DNA from: ZC4RG35 sp036375695
GTDB taxonomy: Bacteria > Actinomycetota > Acidimicrobiia > Spongiisociales > ZC4RG35
Reading direction: 5' to 3'
DNA: 41,720 bases
Assembly (NCBI GenBank): GCA_036375695.1
Contig: DASVBU010000010.1
Coordinates: 1-41,720, forward strand
Position numbers and translations under genes: made by a program. Below the pieces are notes generated by a model that was not told the origin of the DNA, ran no database searches, and saw nothing but the letters and a program-made list of their open reading frames with translations. Each line of letters opens with the position of its first letter. Within the stretch, counting starts at the first letter, position 1. Shown in pieces: positions 7,528 through 16,366 of this stretch.

Positions 7528-8327
7528 GGCCCCACCAGCACCGTGCGGGGGCGCCGCACGCCGTCTGTGTCCTCGGCCATGACCACGACCCGCCAGCCTC
7601 CCGTGGGCAGGGGCTCGCCACCGACCACCGAGGCTCCCGACGCGTCGAGCTCGGCGCGGATCTGGTCGGGCACCGTGCCCAGGGGAATCGGCTGGGGCGC
7701 GGTCGGCTCGGCGGCCACGGCCACCGTCGGCGGCCGGGTGACCCGGGGAGATCCGTCCGGCCCGATCGCCACCTCGACCAGGAGCCGGCGCGGTGGCTGA
7801 CGCACGAAGACGCCCTCGGATCCCGAGACCAGCGATCTCACCAGCACCTCGACCTCGTAGGTGAACGGCGCGGTCTCGGTGACCGACACGGCTCCCGCCC
7901 AGTCGACGAACACCTGGACGCCTTCGGGCGCCTCCGGGAGGGGGAGGCCGGCCGGGAGCAGCGAGGCCAGGGTGGCACGGGATGCCTCCGAGCCGTCCAC
8001 CGACAGGTACTCGACGGCGAACCACTCGGCGTGCGCCGCCGCGGCGTCGGCGAGGCTCCCGGGGTCGACCGCGTAGAGATCGGCCTCGGCGACCACCATC
8101 GGTGGCGGAACGGCTGCGGTCGTGACGGTCGCCGTGGTGGCCGGGAGCGTCGACTGGGCGACCGTCTCCGGCGGAGCCATCGGGCGGCTGCGCATGAACG
8201 AGAACGCCAGCGCCCCCAGGGCGACCGCAACCGCCCCGGCGATCACCAGACGACCCGGATCCGGCCTCCTCCGGTCGAGCGCCTCCCAGGGGATCCGCTC
8301 ATAGGTCTCGTGCCTCTCCTGCTCCAT
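7524..8327 (-). CDS. Single-pass membrane-anchored protein, unknown function
   Basis: A 267-residue protein with a charged cytoplasmic N-terminus (1-26), one membrane helix (about 27-45), a Thr/Pro-rich linker (about 50-75) and an extracytoplasmic region. That region contains two alpha+beta segments beginning near 'HAEWFAVEYLSVDG' and 'DQIRAELDASG'. They recall the NTF2-like domains of TcpC-type conjugation proteins, but the similarity is only by eye and nothing else here is conjugative, so I leave the function open. ATG 8327 has TAGGGT (8340-8335) 7 nt upstream and no Shine-Dalgarno. Its stop and that of the convergent Nfu-domain gene share a CTAG. Confidence 0.75.
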   Translation of the reverse strand: MEQERHETYERIPWEALDRRRPDPGRLVIAGAVAVALGALAFSFMRSRPMAPPETVAQSTLPATTATVTTAAVPPPMVVAEADLYAVDPGSLADAAAAHAEWFAVEYLSVDGSEASRATLASLLPAGLPLPEAPEGVQVFVDWAGAVSVTETAPFTYEVEVLVRSLVSGSEGVFVRQPPRRLLVEVAIGPDGSPRVTRPPTVAVAAEPTAPQPIPLGTVPDQIRAELDASGASVVGGEPLPTGGWRVVVMAEDTDGVRRPRTVLVGP

Positions 8328-8414
8328 GCCCGCGACCCTATGGGGCCGGAGAGGGCGCAACAAGGGGGTTGAACCTGGGGAACCCGGGCGCCTCCGGCTA
8401 ACGTCAATTGGGTC
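8328..8414. promoter_or_regulatory. Divergent promoter region with a possible ECF-sigma promoter
   Basis: Minus: TAGGGT (8340-8335) serves the membrane protein ending at 8327. Plus: GGAACC (8379-8384), 17 nt, CGTCAA (8402-8407), close to the ATG at 8415, resembles actinobacterial ECF promoters (AAC..CGTC). A TAACGT at 8399-8404 overlaps it, so a housekeeping promoter is the alternative. The lipoprotein at 9027-9620 has a similar GAACC..CGT pair. Confidence 0.45.
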
Positions 8415-9023
8415 ATGGCGTTCAACCCCGACCCGAAACCGGGCCGCTGGATCCTCCCCCTCGTCGTCCTGGCGATGATCGCGTTCACCTACTACTTCGT
8501 GCGCGAACTGCCCGCGGCGAGCCCCACGTCGACGACCATCGGCGCGGGATCGACGACTACGACGGGCGCCGGGGAGGGCTCGACCAGCACCACCGCGGCA
8601 GGGCCGACGGATCCGGCAGTCCAGGACTACGTGGACGCCGTGCGTGCGATCAACGACGCCCTCGCCGAGCAGGGCTCCGAGTTGACCGCGGCCAACACGG
8701 GTTTCGACGCCAACCCGCGCACGGTGGAGTATCGGGACGCCGTGTCCAGATTCGAGGCCGTCCAAGGCGCCACCGAAGACCTGCTCACCCAGCTCCAGGA
8801 CCTGACGGCGCCGGAGAGCGTGGCGGCGCACCACGAGAACCTGGTCGAGCATCTAACCGCCGCGGTCCAGGCCGCGGAGGATGCCCTGAACGGCCTCCAA
8901 TCAGACGATCCGGGCACGATCCGCCGCAGCGCAGTGGACGCCTATGCCAACACGGTCACCCAGTTCGCCGACGAGCTGGCGGCGCTGGAGGAGACCGCAG
9001 GCGTCCCGCCGGCCGGCGAGTAG
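8415..9023 (+). CDS. Membrane-anchored protein with helical exported domain, unknown function
   Basis: A 202-residue protein with a short cytoplasmic start, a membrane helix at about residues 12-29, a Ser/Thr/Gly-rich linker (about 37-62) and a strongly helical extracytoplasmic domain. That domain has heptad-like Ala/Leu spacing ('LLTQLQDLTAPESVAAHHENLVEHL'), cited only as its pattern of paired helices. I do not recognise a named family. It faces a repeat lipoprotein convergently and is followed by an ECF sigma locus; its promoter region carries an ECF-like motif, so it may belong to an envelope-stress regulon (inference). Confidence 0.75.
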   Translation: MAFNPDPKPGRWILPLVVLAMIAFTYYFVRELPAASPTSTTIGAGSTTTTGAGEGSTSTTAAGPTDPAVQDYVDAVRAINDALAEQGSELTAANTGFDANPRTVEYRDAVSRFEAVQGATEDLLTQLQDLTAPESVAAHHENLVEHLTAAVQAAEDALNGLQSDDPGTIRRSAVDAYANTVTQFADELAALEETAGVPPAGE

Positions 9024-9026
9024 CGC

Positions 9027-9620
9027 CTAGTAGCCGTAGCCGTAATCGTCGGGCGCGGTAGTCGTGGTGCCACCGGCGCCGGGTCCGCCCTGGGCCGAAG
9101 CCTCGGTCATCATCTCCCCAGTGGCTCCGACCACGTACCAGACGTCGTTCAGACCCTGTCCGTTGGTGTCCCCGGGCGCGGCATCGCCTGCGAAGTAGTA
9201 GAGCGGCTGCCCGTTGACGGTGAGCTGGGTGGTCCCGTCGGTCCGCTCCGTGGTCCCGAACTCGAACACCGACATGTCCAGGTCGGAAGCGACCGGAGTG
9301 TCGCCCGGCACTGCCGGCCAGTTGTCGGCACAGGAGTCGTAGCACTGGCTGGTCCCGTCGGTGTCGACCGTGAACATGTACAGGGTCATCCCGTCGGCGT
9401 CGACCAGGATCCGACCCAGGTCGCTGTCGGCCAGATGGATCCCCTCGGCAGCGCCCATGTCTCCGCCCCCCGTGGTGGAGGTCGCGTTCGAGCCGGTCGT
9501 GGTGGTGGCGGCGGGTGCCGCGGTGGTCGTGGGAGCGGCCGCGGTGGTGGTGGATCCGCCCTGGTCGCCACAAGCGGCGACGAGCGCCATCACGGCGACC
9601 AAAGTCAGCAACCTTCTCAT
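9027..9620 (-). CDS. Lipoprotein with two 'secreted repeat' (PF03640-type) units
   Basis: A 197-residue lipoprotein precursor: basic start, hydrophobic core, lipobox VAAC with Cys17, then a Thr-rich linker to about residue 55. Two repeats follow. The first has 'GRILVDADGMTLYMF' and a Cys pair in 'CYDSCADNWP'; the second has 'LTVNGQPLYYFAGD' and 'GQGLNDVWYVV'. This is the pattern of the actinobacterial secreted-repeat family, whose function is unknown. ATG 9620 follows AAGGAG with good spacing; an ATG 10 codons earlier would precede the signal peptide without a ribosome site. It is divergent from the ECF sigma gene and has a GAACC-N16-CGTATT promoter candidate, so it is a likely target of that factor. 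Confidence 0.85.
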   Translation of the reverse strand: MRRLLTLVAVMALVAACGDQGGSTTTAAAPTTTAAPAATTTTGSNATSTTGGGDMGAAEGIHLADSDLGRILVDADGMTLYMFTVDTDGTSQCYDSCADNWPAVPGDTPVASDLDMSVFEFGTTERTDGTTQLTVNGQPLYYFAGDAAPGDTNGQGLNDVWYVVGATGEMMTEASAQGGPGAGGTTTTAPDDYGYGY

Positions 9621-9648
9621 CCGAGCTCCTTCTCGTCCTTCCCCGACC

Positions 9649-9675
9649 AATACGGAGCCTGGCCCCGCATGGTTC
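9649..9675 (-). promoter_or_regulatory. Candidate ECF-sigma promoter for the repeat lipoprotein
   Basis: On the minus strand GAACC (9675-9671), a 16-nt spacer and CGTATT (9654-9649) match the GAAC..CGT style of ECF promoters. The predicted transcription start near 9642 leaves a roughly 20-nt leader containing the AAGGAG ribosome site. Confidence 0.5.
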
Positions 9676-9697
9676 GGCGCCCTGGCACAATGCCGTC

Positions 9698-10216
9698 GTG
9701 GACCGTGAGACTCTGGAGCGTTTCCGCACCGGGGACGAGACGGCGTTCAAGGCCGTGTATCAGCGGTACGGCGGCGCCGTGTACACGGTCGCCATGAGCA
9801 TCCTGGGAGACCCCGGGCTCGCCGCCGACGCCACCCAGATCACGTTCGTCAAGGCCTGGAGGGCGGCGTCCACCTACGACCCCGATCGGGAACTGGCGCC
9901 CTGGATCTACGCCATCGCCCGACGCACCGCCATCGACATCTATCGCAAGCAGAAGCCGTCGGCGGCCCTGTCCGAAGCCGACGACCCCGCCTATGGCCCC
10001 GGCCTCGAGGACGTCTGGGAGGCGTTCGAGGTCCGTCTCGCCCTGGACAGCATCTCCGACGACGAGCGCGAAGTGATCCGTCTCAGCCATTTCGAGGGTC
10101 TGAGCCACGCCGAGATCGCGGAACGGCTCGGCATCCCGCTGGGGACGGTGAAGTCCCGTTCCCACCGTGCCCACCGCCATCTCCTCGAATTGCTGGAACA
10201 CCTCCTGGAGACATGA
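9698..10216 (+). CDS. ECF-family RNA polymerase sigma factor
   Basis: A 172-residue sigma-70 family protein of ECF size. Region 2 covers about residues 10-80 ('AVYTVAMSILGDPGLAADAT', 'FVKAWRAASTYDPDRELAPW', 'IYAIARRTAIDIYRK'). Region 4 covers about 115-165 ('ISDDEREVIRLSHFEGLSHA', 'EIAERLGIPLGTVKSRSHRA'). There is no region 3, as expected. GTG 9698 is chosen: CACAAT (9686-9691) lies 6 nt upstream, there is no Shine-Dalgarno, and the conserved N-terminus begins at once. The anti-sigma gene follows 43 nt downstream. The divergent lipoprotein and the protein at 8415 are candidate targets. Confidence 0.92.
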   Translation: MDRETLERFRTGDETAFKAVYQRYGGAVYTVAMSILGDPGLAADATQITFVKAWRAASTYDPDRELAPWIYAIARRTAIDIYRKQKPSAALSEADDPAYGPGLEDVWEAFEVRLALDSISDDEREVIRLSHFEGLSHAEIAERLGIPLGTVKSRSHRAHRHLLELLEHLLET

Positions 10217-10259
10217 TGGAGAACCACCGCCCGATCCCGCCCGTACTGGAGGGGAATCG

Positions 10260-10886
10260 ATGAACACCGAAGAGCGCACCTCCTATCTGGAGACCGGCGC
10301 AGGGGGGAATCTCGAGGGAGCCGACCGTCTCGACAGGATCCGGAGCCTCCTCGGACGGGCGGAGACCTGGGCGGAGCCCCCGGCCGGTCTGCTCGAGGAC
10401 ATCCTCGAGGCCACGGACCGTGAGCCGGCCCGGGTCATGCCCGCGCCCAGGCGCCGGCCCCGCTACCTGCCCGGGCTGAGCATCGCCGCGGTACTGGCCA
10501 TCGTGCTGGTCGGTCTCATCCTCTTCCTCGACCAGGGCCCCGCCGAACAGGACGACATGGTGGTGGCGCTCGCCGGCACCGAACTCGCCCCCGGGGCGCG
10601 CGGCGAAGCGCGAATCGACGAGACCCCGGCCGGCTGGTACATCCGCCTCCAGGTCGACGGGCTCCCCCCGGCACCCGAGGGCTCGTACTACGAAGGGTGG
10701 CTGTGGCGCGAAGGCGAGGGGGTGAGCATCGGCACCTTCCACCTCCGCTCCTCGGAGCCGATCGCCCTATGGTCCGGTGTCTCGCCCGACGAGTACCCCG
10801 TGGTGCGGATAACCCTCCAGGACGTCGGCGGCGGGCCGGCCGCTTCGGAGCGCGTGATGATGGCGGGGACCATCCTCGGCGACTGA
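10260..10886 (+). CDS. Membrane-bound anti-sigma factor (RskA C-domain type)
   Basis: A 208-residue protein: cytoplasmic part of about 68 residues, one membrane helix at about 70-90, and an extracytoplasmic domain with 'LQVDGLPPAPEGSYYEGWLW' and 'GTFHL', resembling the anti-sigma-K (RskA) C-terminal domain. The cytoplasmic part lacks the zinc HxxxCxxC motif of many anti-sigma factors but has the helical 'DRLDRIRSLLGRAETWAEPP' stretch that could clasp sigma. ATG 10260 follows GGAGGGG with good spacing. Position directly after the ECF gene fits a sigma/anti-sigma pair released by regulated proteolysis (family inference). Confidence 0.82.
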   Translation: MNTEERTSYLETGAGGNLEGADRLDRIRSLLGRAETWAEPPAGLLEDILEATDREPARVMPAPRRRPRYLPGLSIAAVLAIVLVGLILFLDQGPAEQDDMVVALAGTELAPGARGEARIDETPAGWYIRLQVDGLPPAPEGSYYEGWLWREGEGVSIGTFHLRSSEPIALWSGVSPDEYPVVRITLQDVGGGPAASERVMMAGTILGD

Positions 10887-10904
10887 CCGGCTAGGTTCGG
10901 GACC

Positions 10905-11654
10905 ATGTGCTACTCACCAGACGCCAACCCACCCGTCCCGGTGATCGAGGGAGGCTCCTCCCGCCAGGAGGACCTCGAGCTCGTGGCGCGTGACGGCAAT
11001 CGGTTCGCGGCGTTCGCCGCCTATGCCGCCGAGCCCAAGGGCCCGGGCGTGGTCGTACTCCCCGACATCAGGGGCCTGCACAACTTCTACGTCGAACTGG
11101 CCGTCCGCTTCGCCGAGCACGGGTACGACGCAGTCGCCATCGACTACTTCGGGCGCACCGCCGGCGTCGGCCGCCGGGACGAGACCTTCGACTGGAAGGA
11201 GCACGTCCCGCAGGTGATGGTGGAGCACACCGCCGCCGACACCGCGGCCGCCCTCGAGGTGCTCCGCGCCAACGACCCGGACCGCAAGTGCTTCGTCCTC
11301 GGCTTCTGCTTCGGCGGCTCCAATGCGTGGCACATGGCCGCCCAGGGCCTCGGCCTCGCCGGCGCGGTCGGCTTCTACGGCAATCCGCAGCGGCCGCCCG
11401 TCGGGCCGATCGAGGTGGTCGACGAGATGAGCTGCCCGATCCTCTGCCTTCAGGCGGGTGACGACCCGGGCATCCCGCTCGAGGTGGTCGACGCCTATCG
11501 GGAGGCCCTGCAGCGGGCCGACGTGGAGCACGAGATCGTGGTCTACGAAGGGGCCCCGCACTCCTTCTTCGACCGTCAGCAGGAGAAGTTCGCCACGGAG
11601 TCGGCGGACGCCTGGCGGCGGGTCATGGAGTTCTTCGAGCGTCACGGCTCGTAG
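10905..11654 (+). CDS. Dienelactone hydrolase family protein
   Basis: A 249-residue alpha/beta hydrolase of the dienelactone hydrolase family. The nucleophile is Cys135 in 'GFCFGGS', the acid is in 'AGDDPG' (about 186-187) and the base is His219 in 'GAPHSFFDR'; the Cys-Asp-His triad is typical of the family. Members hydrolyse dienelactones from aromatic degradation or other esters; no aromatic pathway genes are nearby, so the substrate is unknown. ATG 10905 has TAGGTT (10892-10897) 7 nt upstream and no Shine-Dalgarno. It lies 18 nt after the anti-sigma gene and ends 3 nt from a convergent gene. Confidence 0.87.
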   Translation: MCYSPDANPPVPVIEGGSSRQEDLELVARDGNRFAAFAAYAAEPKGPGVVVLPDIRGLHNFYVELAVRFAEHGYDAVAIDYFGRTAGVGRRDETFDWKEHVPQVMVEHTAADTAAALEVLRANDPDRKCFVLGFCFGGSNAWHMAAQGLGLAGAVGFYGNPQRPPVGPIEVVDEMSCPILCLQAGDDPGIPLEVVDAYREALQRADVEHEIVVYEGAPHSFFDRQQEKFATESADAWRRVMEFFERHGS

Positions 11655-11657
11655 GGC

Positions 11658-12206
11658 TCAGTCTCTCGCAAGGGCTGACACCAGCTCCGACAGGGTCATC
11701 GCCGCGATCTGCTCGCCCAGGACGCCGGGGTCCTGGTAGGCCGCGGTCAGGTCGTCTCCTTCGAGGAAGTAGAAGGACTGCCGATGGCTGACCGGGAGGT
11801 AGAGCGGCTCACCGCCACTCCCGGTGGCGCCATCCTCGCTGGCGACCAGGAACGCGACGACGCGGTTGCCCGGCAACCGCCAGTCGCGCACCGTCGGCTG
11901 ATCCGAATACGCCGATTCGAGTGTCGCCACCGCGAGCAGGGTCTCGGTGTACTCCCCTCTCAGCACATCCTGCACCTGGACCACCGTTTGCACCGTGCGC
12001 GCCCCGGTCGCCTGGGTCTCCCCCGATCGAAGCACCCGCACCGTGCCCACGACGACGAGGTCGGAGCTCGCCGCCAGCTCCTCGAGCGTCCCGAACGACG
12101 GGTCGTCAGGGATGGATCCCGGGGCGTCATCGTCACCGCCGACCAGCCGGATGAACCCGAACCCGGCCGCGGCCAACACCACACCCACGACGATTCGACG
12201 CCACAC
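11658..12206 (-). CDS. Exported or membrane-anchored protein, unknown function
   Basis: A 182-residue protein starting with two Arg and a hydrophobic helix (about residues 5-23), then a Gly/Asp-rich hinge and a mostly beta domain: 'SSDLVVVGTVRVLRSG', 'VQTVVQVQDVLRG', 'RVVAFLVAS', 'FYFLEGDDL'. The pattern recalls exported beta-barrel-like (OB-type) domains, with no family I can name. The start is GTG 12206; TAAGGT (12223-12218) lies 11 nt upstream. It is convergent with the dienelactone hydrolase gene. Confidence 0.72.
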   Translation of the reverse strand: MWRRIVVGVVLAAAGFGFIRLVGGDDDAPGSIPDDPSFGTLEELAASSDLVVVGTVRVLRSGETQATGARTVQTVVQVQDVLRGEYTETLLAVATLESAYSDQPTVRDWRLPGNRVVAFLVASEDGATGSGGEPLYLPVSHRQSFYFLEGDDLTAAYQDPGVLGEQIAAMTLSELVSALARD

Positions 12207-12251
12207 GTCGGTTCCCGACCTTAACGACGGGTCGATGGTGTCCCACGGCCC

Positions 12252-12273
12252 ACCCCCGGCCGAAGCCGGGGGT
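12252..12273 (-). terminator. Strong hairpin with UUCG loop after glnA
   Basis: A perfect 9-bp stem, ACCCCCGGC / GCCGGGGGT, closes a 4-nt loop that reads UUCG on the glnA transcript with a C-G closing pair, an exceptionally stable tetraloop. It starts 26 nt after the glnA stop and lacks a U-tract, as is common for GC-rich actinobacterial terminators. Confidence 0.65.
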
Positions 12274-12298
12274 CACACCGGGTGCGGCCCGGAGCCGC

Positions 12299-13732
12299 TC
12301 AGACGTCGTAGTAGAGGTGGAACTCGTACGGGTGCGGGCGGAGCCTCACGGCGTCCACCTCGTGCGAGCGCTTGTACTCGATCCAGGCGTCGACCAGGCC
12401 CTGGCTGAACACCCCGCCCTGGAGGAGGAACTCGTGGTCCGCCTCCAATGCATCGAGCGCATCGTCGAGACTCCCCGGGACCGTGGGCAGGTCCGCCAGT
12501 TCCGAGGGGGGCAGGTCGTAGATGTCCTTGTCCACCGGCTCGTGCGGCTCGACACGGCGGGCGATCCCGTCGAGACCCGCCATGAGCATGGCGGAGAAGG
12601 CGAGGTAGGGGTTGCACGCCGGGTCGGGGCAGCGGAACTCGAGACGCTTCGCCGCCGGGCTCTGCGAGTACTGCGGGATGCGGATGGCCGCCGACCGGTT
12701 CCGGCTCGAGTACACCAGGTTCACCGGGGCCTCGTACCCCGGGACCAGCCGGTGGTAGGAGTTGGTGGTCGGCGCGGCGAACGCCAGGATCGCCGGGGCG
12801 TGCTCGAGGAGGCCGCCGATGTACCACCGGGCCATGTCGGAGAGGCCGGCGTACCCGCTCTCGTCGTAGAAAAGGGGCTCACCGCCACGCCACAGCGACT
12901 GGTGGGTGTGCATGCCGGAGCCGTTGTCCTCGAATATCGGCTTGGGCATGAAGGTCACCGACTTGCCCATCTGCCAGGCGGTGTTCTTCACGATGTATTT
13001 GTACATCGTGACCTTGTCCGCCATCCGCAGCAGCGTGTCGTAGCGGATGTCGATCTCCGCCTGGCCCGATGTGCCGACCTCGTGGTGCTGCACCTCGATC
13101 TCGATCCCGCACTTCTCCAGGTTGTGCACCATCTCCGATCGCAGGTCCTGGAAATGGTCGGTGGGCGGGACGGGGAAGTAGCCCTCCTTGTAGCGGGGCT
13201 TGTATCCCTTGTTTCCGCCGTCCTCCTGCTTGCCCGAGTTCCAGGCGCCCTCGACCGAGTCGAGGTAGTAGAAGCCCGAGTACTGGTTCTGACCGAAACG
13301 CACGTCGTCGAAGATGTAGAACTCCGCCTCGGGGCCCCAGTACGACAGGTCGGCGATCCCCGTGCTGATCAGGTAGTCCTCCGCCTTCTTGGCGATGTAG
13401 CGGGGATCCTTCTCGTAGGGAGCGCGGGTCAGCGGGTCGTGGACGAAGCAGTAGAGGATGAGCGTCTTGCGGGCGCGGAAGATGTCCTCGACGGCCGTGG
13501 ACGGGTCAGGGACGAGGATCATGTCCGACTCCTGGATCGCCTGGAAGCCACGGATCGAGGAGCCGTCGAAGCCGAACCCCGCCTCGAAGCTGTCTTCTGT
13601 CAGCTCGTGGGCGGGGACGGTGAAATGCTGGACCTGGCCGGGGAGGTCGCAGAATCGGAGGTCGATGAACTCGTACCCCTCGGACTCGACCAGGGATAGC
13701 ACGTCGGAGGCGGTTTCTGTCACCTTGGGCAC
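12299..13732 (-). CDS. glnA: Type I glutamine synthetase
   Basis: A 477-residue GSI, normal length. It makes glutamine from glutamate, ammonia and ATP in the cytosol as a dodecamer. Landmarks: beta-grasp start 'FIDLRFCDLPGQVQHF', 'GFGFDGSSIRGF', the ATP/metal region 'GPEAEFYIFDDV', 'KPIFEDNGSGMHTHQSLW', the glutamate-binding region 'NSYHRLVPGYEAP' and 'RSAAIRIP'. 'DIYDLPP' carries the Tyr adenylylated in GSI-beta enzymes, so control by an adenylyltransferase is likely. GTG 13732 is preferred (GAAGGA 3 nt upstream); GTG 13723 is a close alternative. Divergent from purA; its glutamine feeds PurQ and PurF. Confidence 0.96.
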   Translation of the reverse strand: MPKVTETASDVLSLVESEGYEFIDLRFCDLPGQVQHFTVPAHELTEDSFEAGFGFDGSSIRGFQAIQESDMILVPDPSTAVEDIFRARKTLILYCFVHDPLTRAPYEKDPRYIAKKAEDYLISTGIADLSYWGPEAEFYIFDDVRFGQNQYSGFYYLDSVEGAWNSGKQEDGGNKGYKPRYKEGYFPVPPTDHFQDLRSEMVHNLEKCGIEIEVQHHEVGTSGQAEIDIRYDTLLRMADKVTMYKYIVKNTAWQMGKSVTFMPKPIFEDNGSGMHTHQSLWRGGEPLFYDESGYAGLSDMARWYIGGLLEHAPAILAFAAPTTNSYHRLVPGYEAPVNLVYSSRNRSAAIRIPQYSQSPAAKRLEFRCPDPACNPYLAFSAMLMAGLDGIARRVEPHEPVDKDIYDLPPSELADLPTVPGSLDDALDALEADHEFLLQGGVFSQGLVDAWIEYKRSHEVDAVRLRPHPYEFHLYYDV

Positions 13733-13853
13733 CTTTCCTTCTCGGGTTCGGCCGTTTTGTATCCCCGCTCGATTGCTCGACGGTTGCAGAAGTGTGAACA
13801 CTGTGTTTCCTGGGCGGCGGCAAACACCAACCCGACTACCGTGACGCCACGTC
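13733..13853. promoter_or_regulatory. glnA/purA divergent promoter region with GlnR-like elements
   Basis: For glnA (minus) the best -10 is TACAAA (13761-13756) with no good -35. About 22 nt further upstream lie GAAAC, 6 nt, TTCAC, 6 nt, GCAAC (13809-13783), the spacing of actinobacterial GlnR boxes (GaAAC / GTnAC units every 11 nt) with two mismatches. For purA (plus) TACCGT (13837-13842) lies 11 nt before ATG 13854. Confidence 0.45.
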
Positions 13854-15124
<1,271 letters not shown>

Positions 15125-15128
<4 letters not shown>

Positions 15129-16336
15129 AGGTCCTGCTCATCGGCTCCGGGGGCCGGGAGCACGCCCTCGGCTGGAAGCTGGCCACCTCTCCCCGTGTCC
15201 GCGAGCTGGTCTCCCTCCCGGGCAACCCCGGTCTGGCCGGGCTGGGCCCGCTGATCGAGGGGATCGAGCCCACCGATGCCGGTGCGGTGGCGGCGATGGC
15301 CGCGGCACAGCGTTTCGACCTGGTGGTCGTGGGTCCCGAGGCACCCCTGGCGGCGGGGGTGGTGGACGCCCTGCAGCGCCAGGGCATCCCGGTCTTCGGG
15401 CCGACCCGGGCCGCGGCGAAGCTCGAGTCTTCCAAGAGCCATGCCAAGTCGGTGATGGAGCGGGCCGGCGTCCCGACCGGCTGGGCCGTCACCGTGACCG
15501 ACCTCGACGACGCCCGCCGGCATCTGGAGGGATCGGATGGGCCCTACGTGGTCAAGGCCGACGGTCTCGCCGCGGGCAAGGGCGTCCTGGTCACCGAGTC
15601 CAGAGGTGACGCCCTGGCCTGGGCGGAGCGATGGCTCCCGTCGGGGCCCGTGGTGATCGAGGAGTACCTGGAAGGGCCGGAGGTTTCGGTGTTCGCCGTC
15701 TGCACCGACACCGGCGCAGTCCCACTGGAGCCCGCTCGGGACTACAAGCGGCTCGGCGACGGGGACACCGGCCCCAACACCGGGGGAATGGGCGCGTACT
15801 CGCCGGTGACCGGCCTGCCCGCCGGTCTCGTCGACGAGGTCATGCGCCGGGTCGTCGAGCCCATCCTCGCCCGGATGGAGGAGGACGGGACGCCGTTCCG
15901 TGGCTTCCTCTACGCGGGCCTCGTGCTCACCGACGATGGGCCCAAGGTGCTGGAGTTCAACGTGCGGCTGGGCGACCCGGAGGCGCAGACCGTGCTCCCC
16001 CGCCTCGCCAACGACCTCGTAGACGTGCTCGAGGGAGCGGCTCCGGTGTGGTCGGACCGGGCCACCGTCACCGTGATCCTCGCCGCCGAGGGTTATCCGG
16101 AGTCGCCGGTCACGGGTGCCGAGATCCGGGGCCTCGACAGGGTCGGGGACGACGCCCTGGTGTTCCACGCCGGGACGAAACGGGAGGGCAAGCGCATCCT
16201 CGTCTCCGGTGGCAGGGTGCTCGCCGTCGTCGGATCCGGAGCGGACGTCGCCGGGGCCAGAGAGCGTGCCTACGACGCCGCCGGGCGGATCATCTGGCCC
16301 GGCAGGGTGATGCGGACCGACATCGGTTCGCTGTAA
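15125..16336 (+). CDS. purD: Phosphoribosylamine-glycine ligase
   Basis: A 403-residue ATP-grasp enzyme (GARS), step 2 of IMP synthesis, adding glycine to phosphoribosylamine, the labile product of PurF. Motifs: N-terminal 'LLIGSGGREHALGWKL', 'VVGPEAPLAAGVVD', 'FGPTRAAAKLESSKSHAK', the ATP-grasp 'PYVVKADGLAAGKGV', 'EYLEGPEVSVF', 'GPNTGGMGAYSP' and 'LEFNVRLGDPE'. Length and ends are normal. ATG 15125 overlaps the purA TGA by 4 nt, so it depends on the purA transcript. Confidence 0.96.
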
Positions 16337-16366
16337 TAACCAAAACGCGTTACACTCATTACTCTG

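Noticed and set aside
7524..8327. TcpC-like conjugation protein
   Set aside because: The layout (helix, linker, two alpha+beta domains) is suggestive, but no other conjugation gene is nearby and no signature residue could be checked by eye.
5427..8372. Very long plus-strand open frame opposite hyuA and its neighbour
   Set aside because: It is rich in Arg/Pro/Gly/His with no recognisable motif and mirrors high third-position GC of the true genes on the other strand. The same reasoning removes long frames opposite glnA (12317-13699), purM/purL and the molybdenum subunit.
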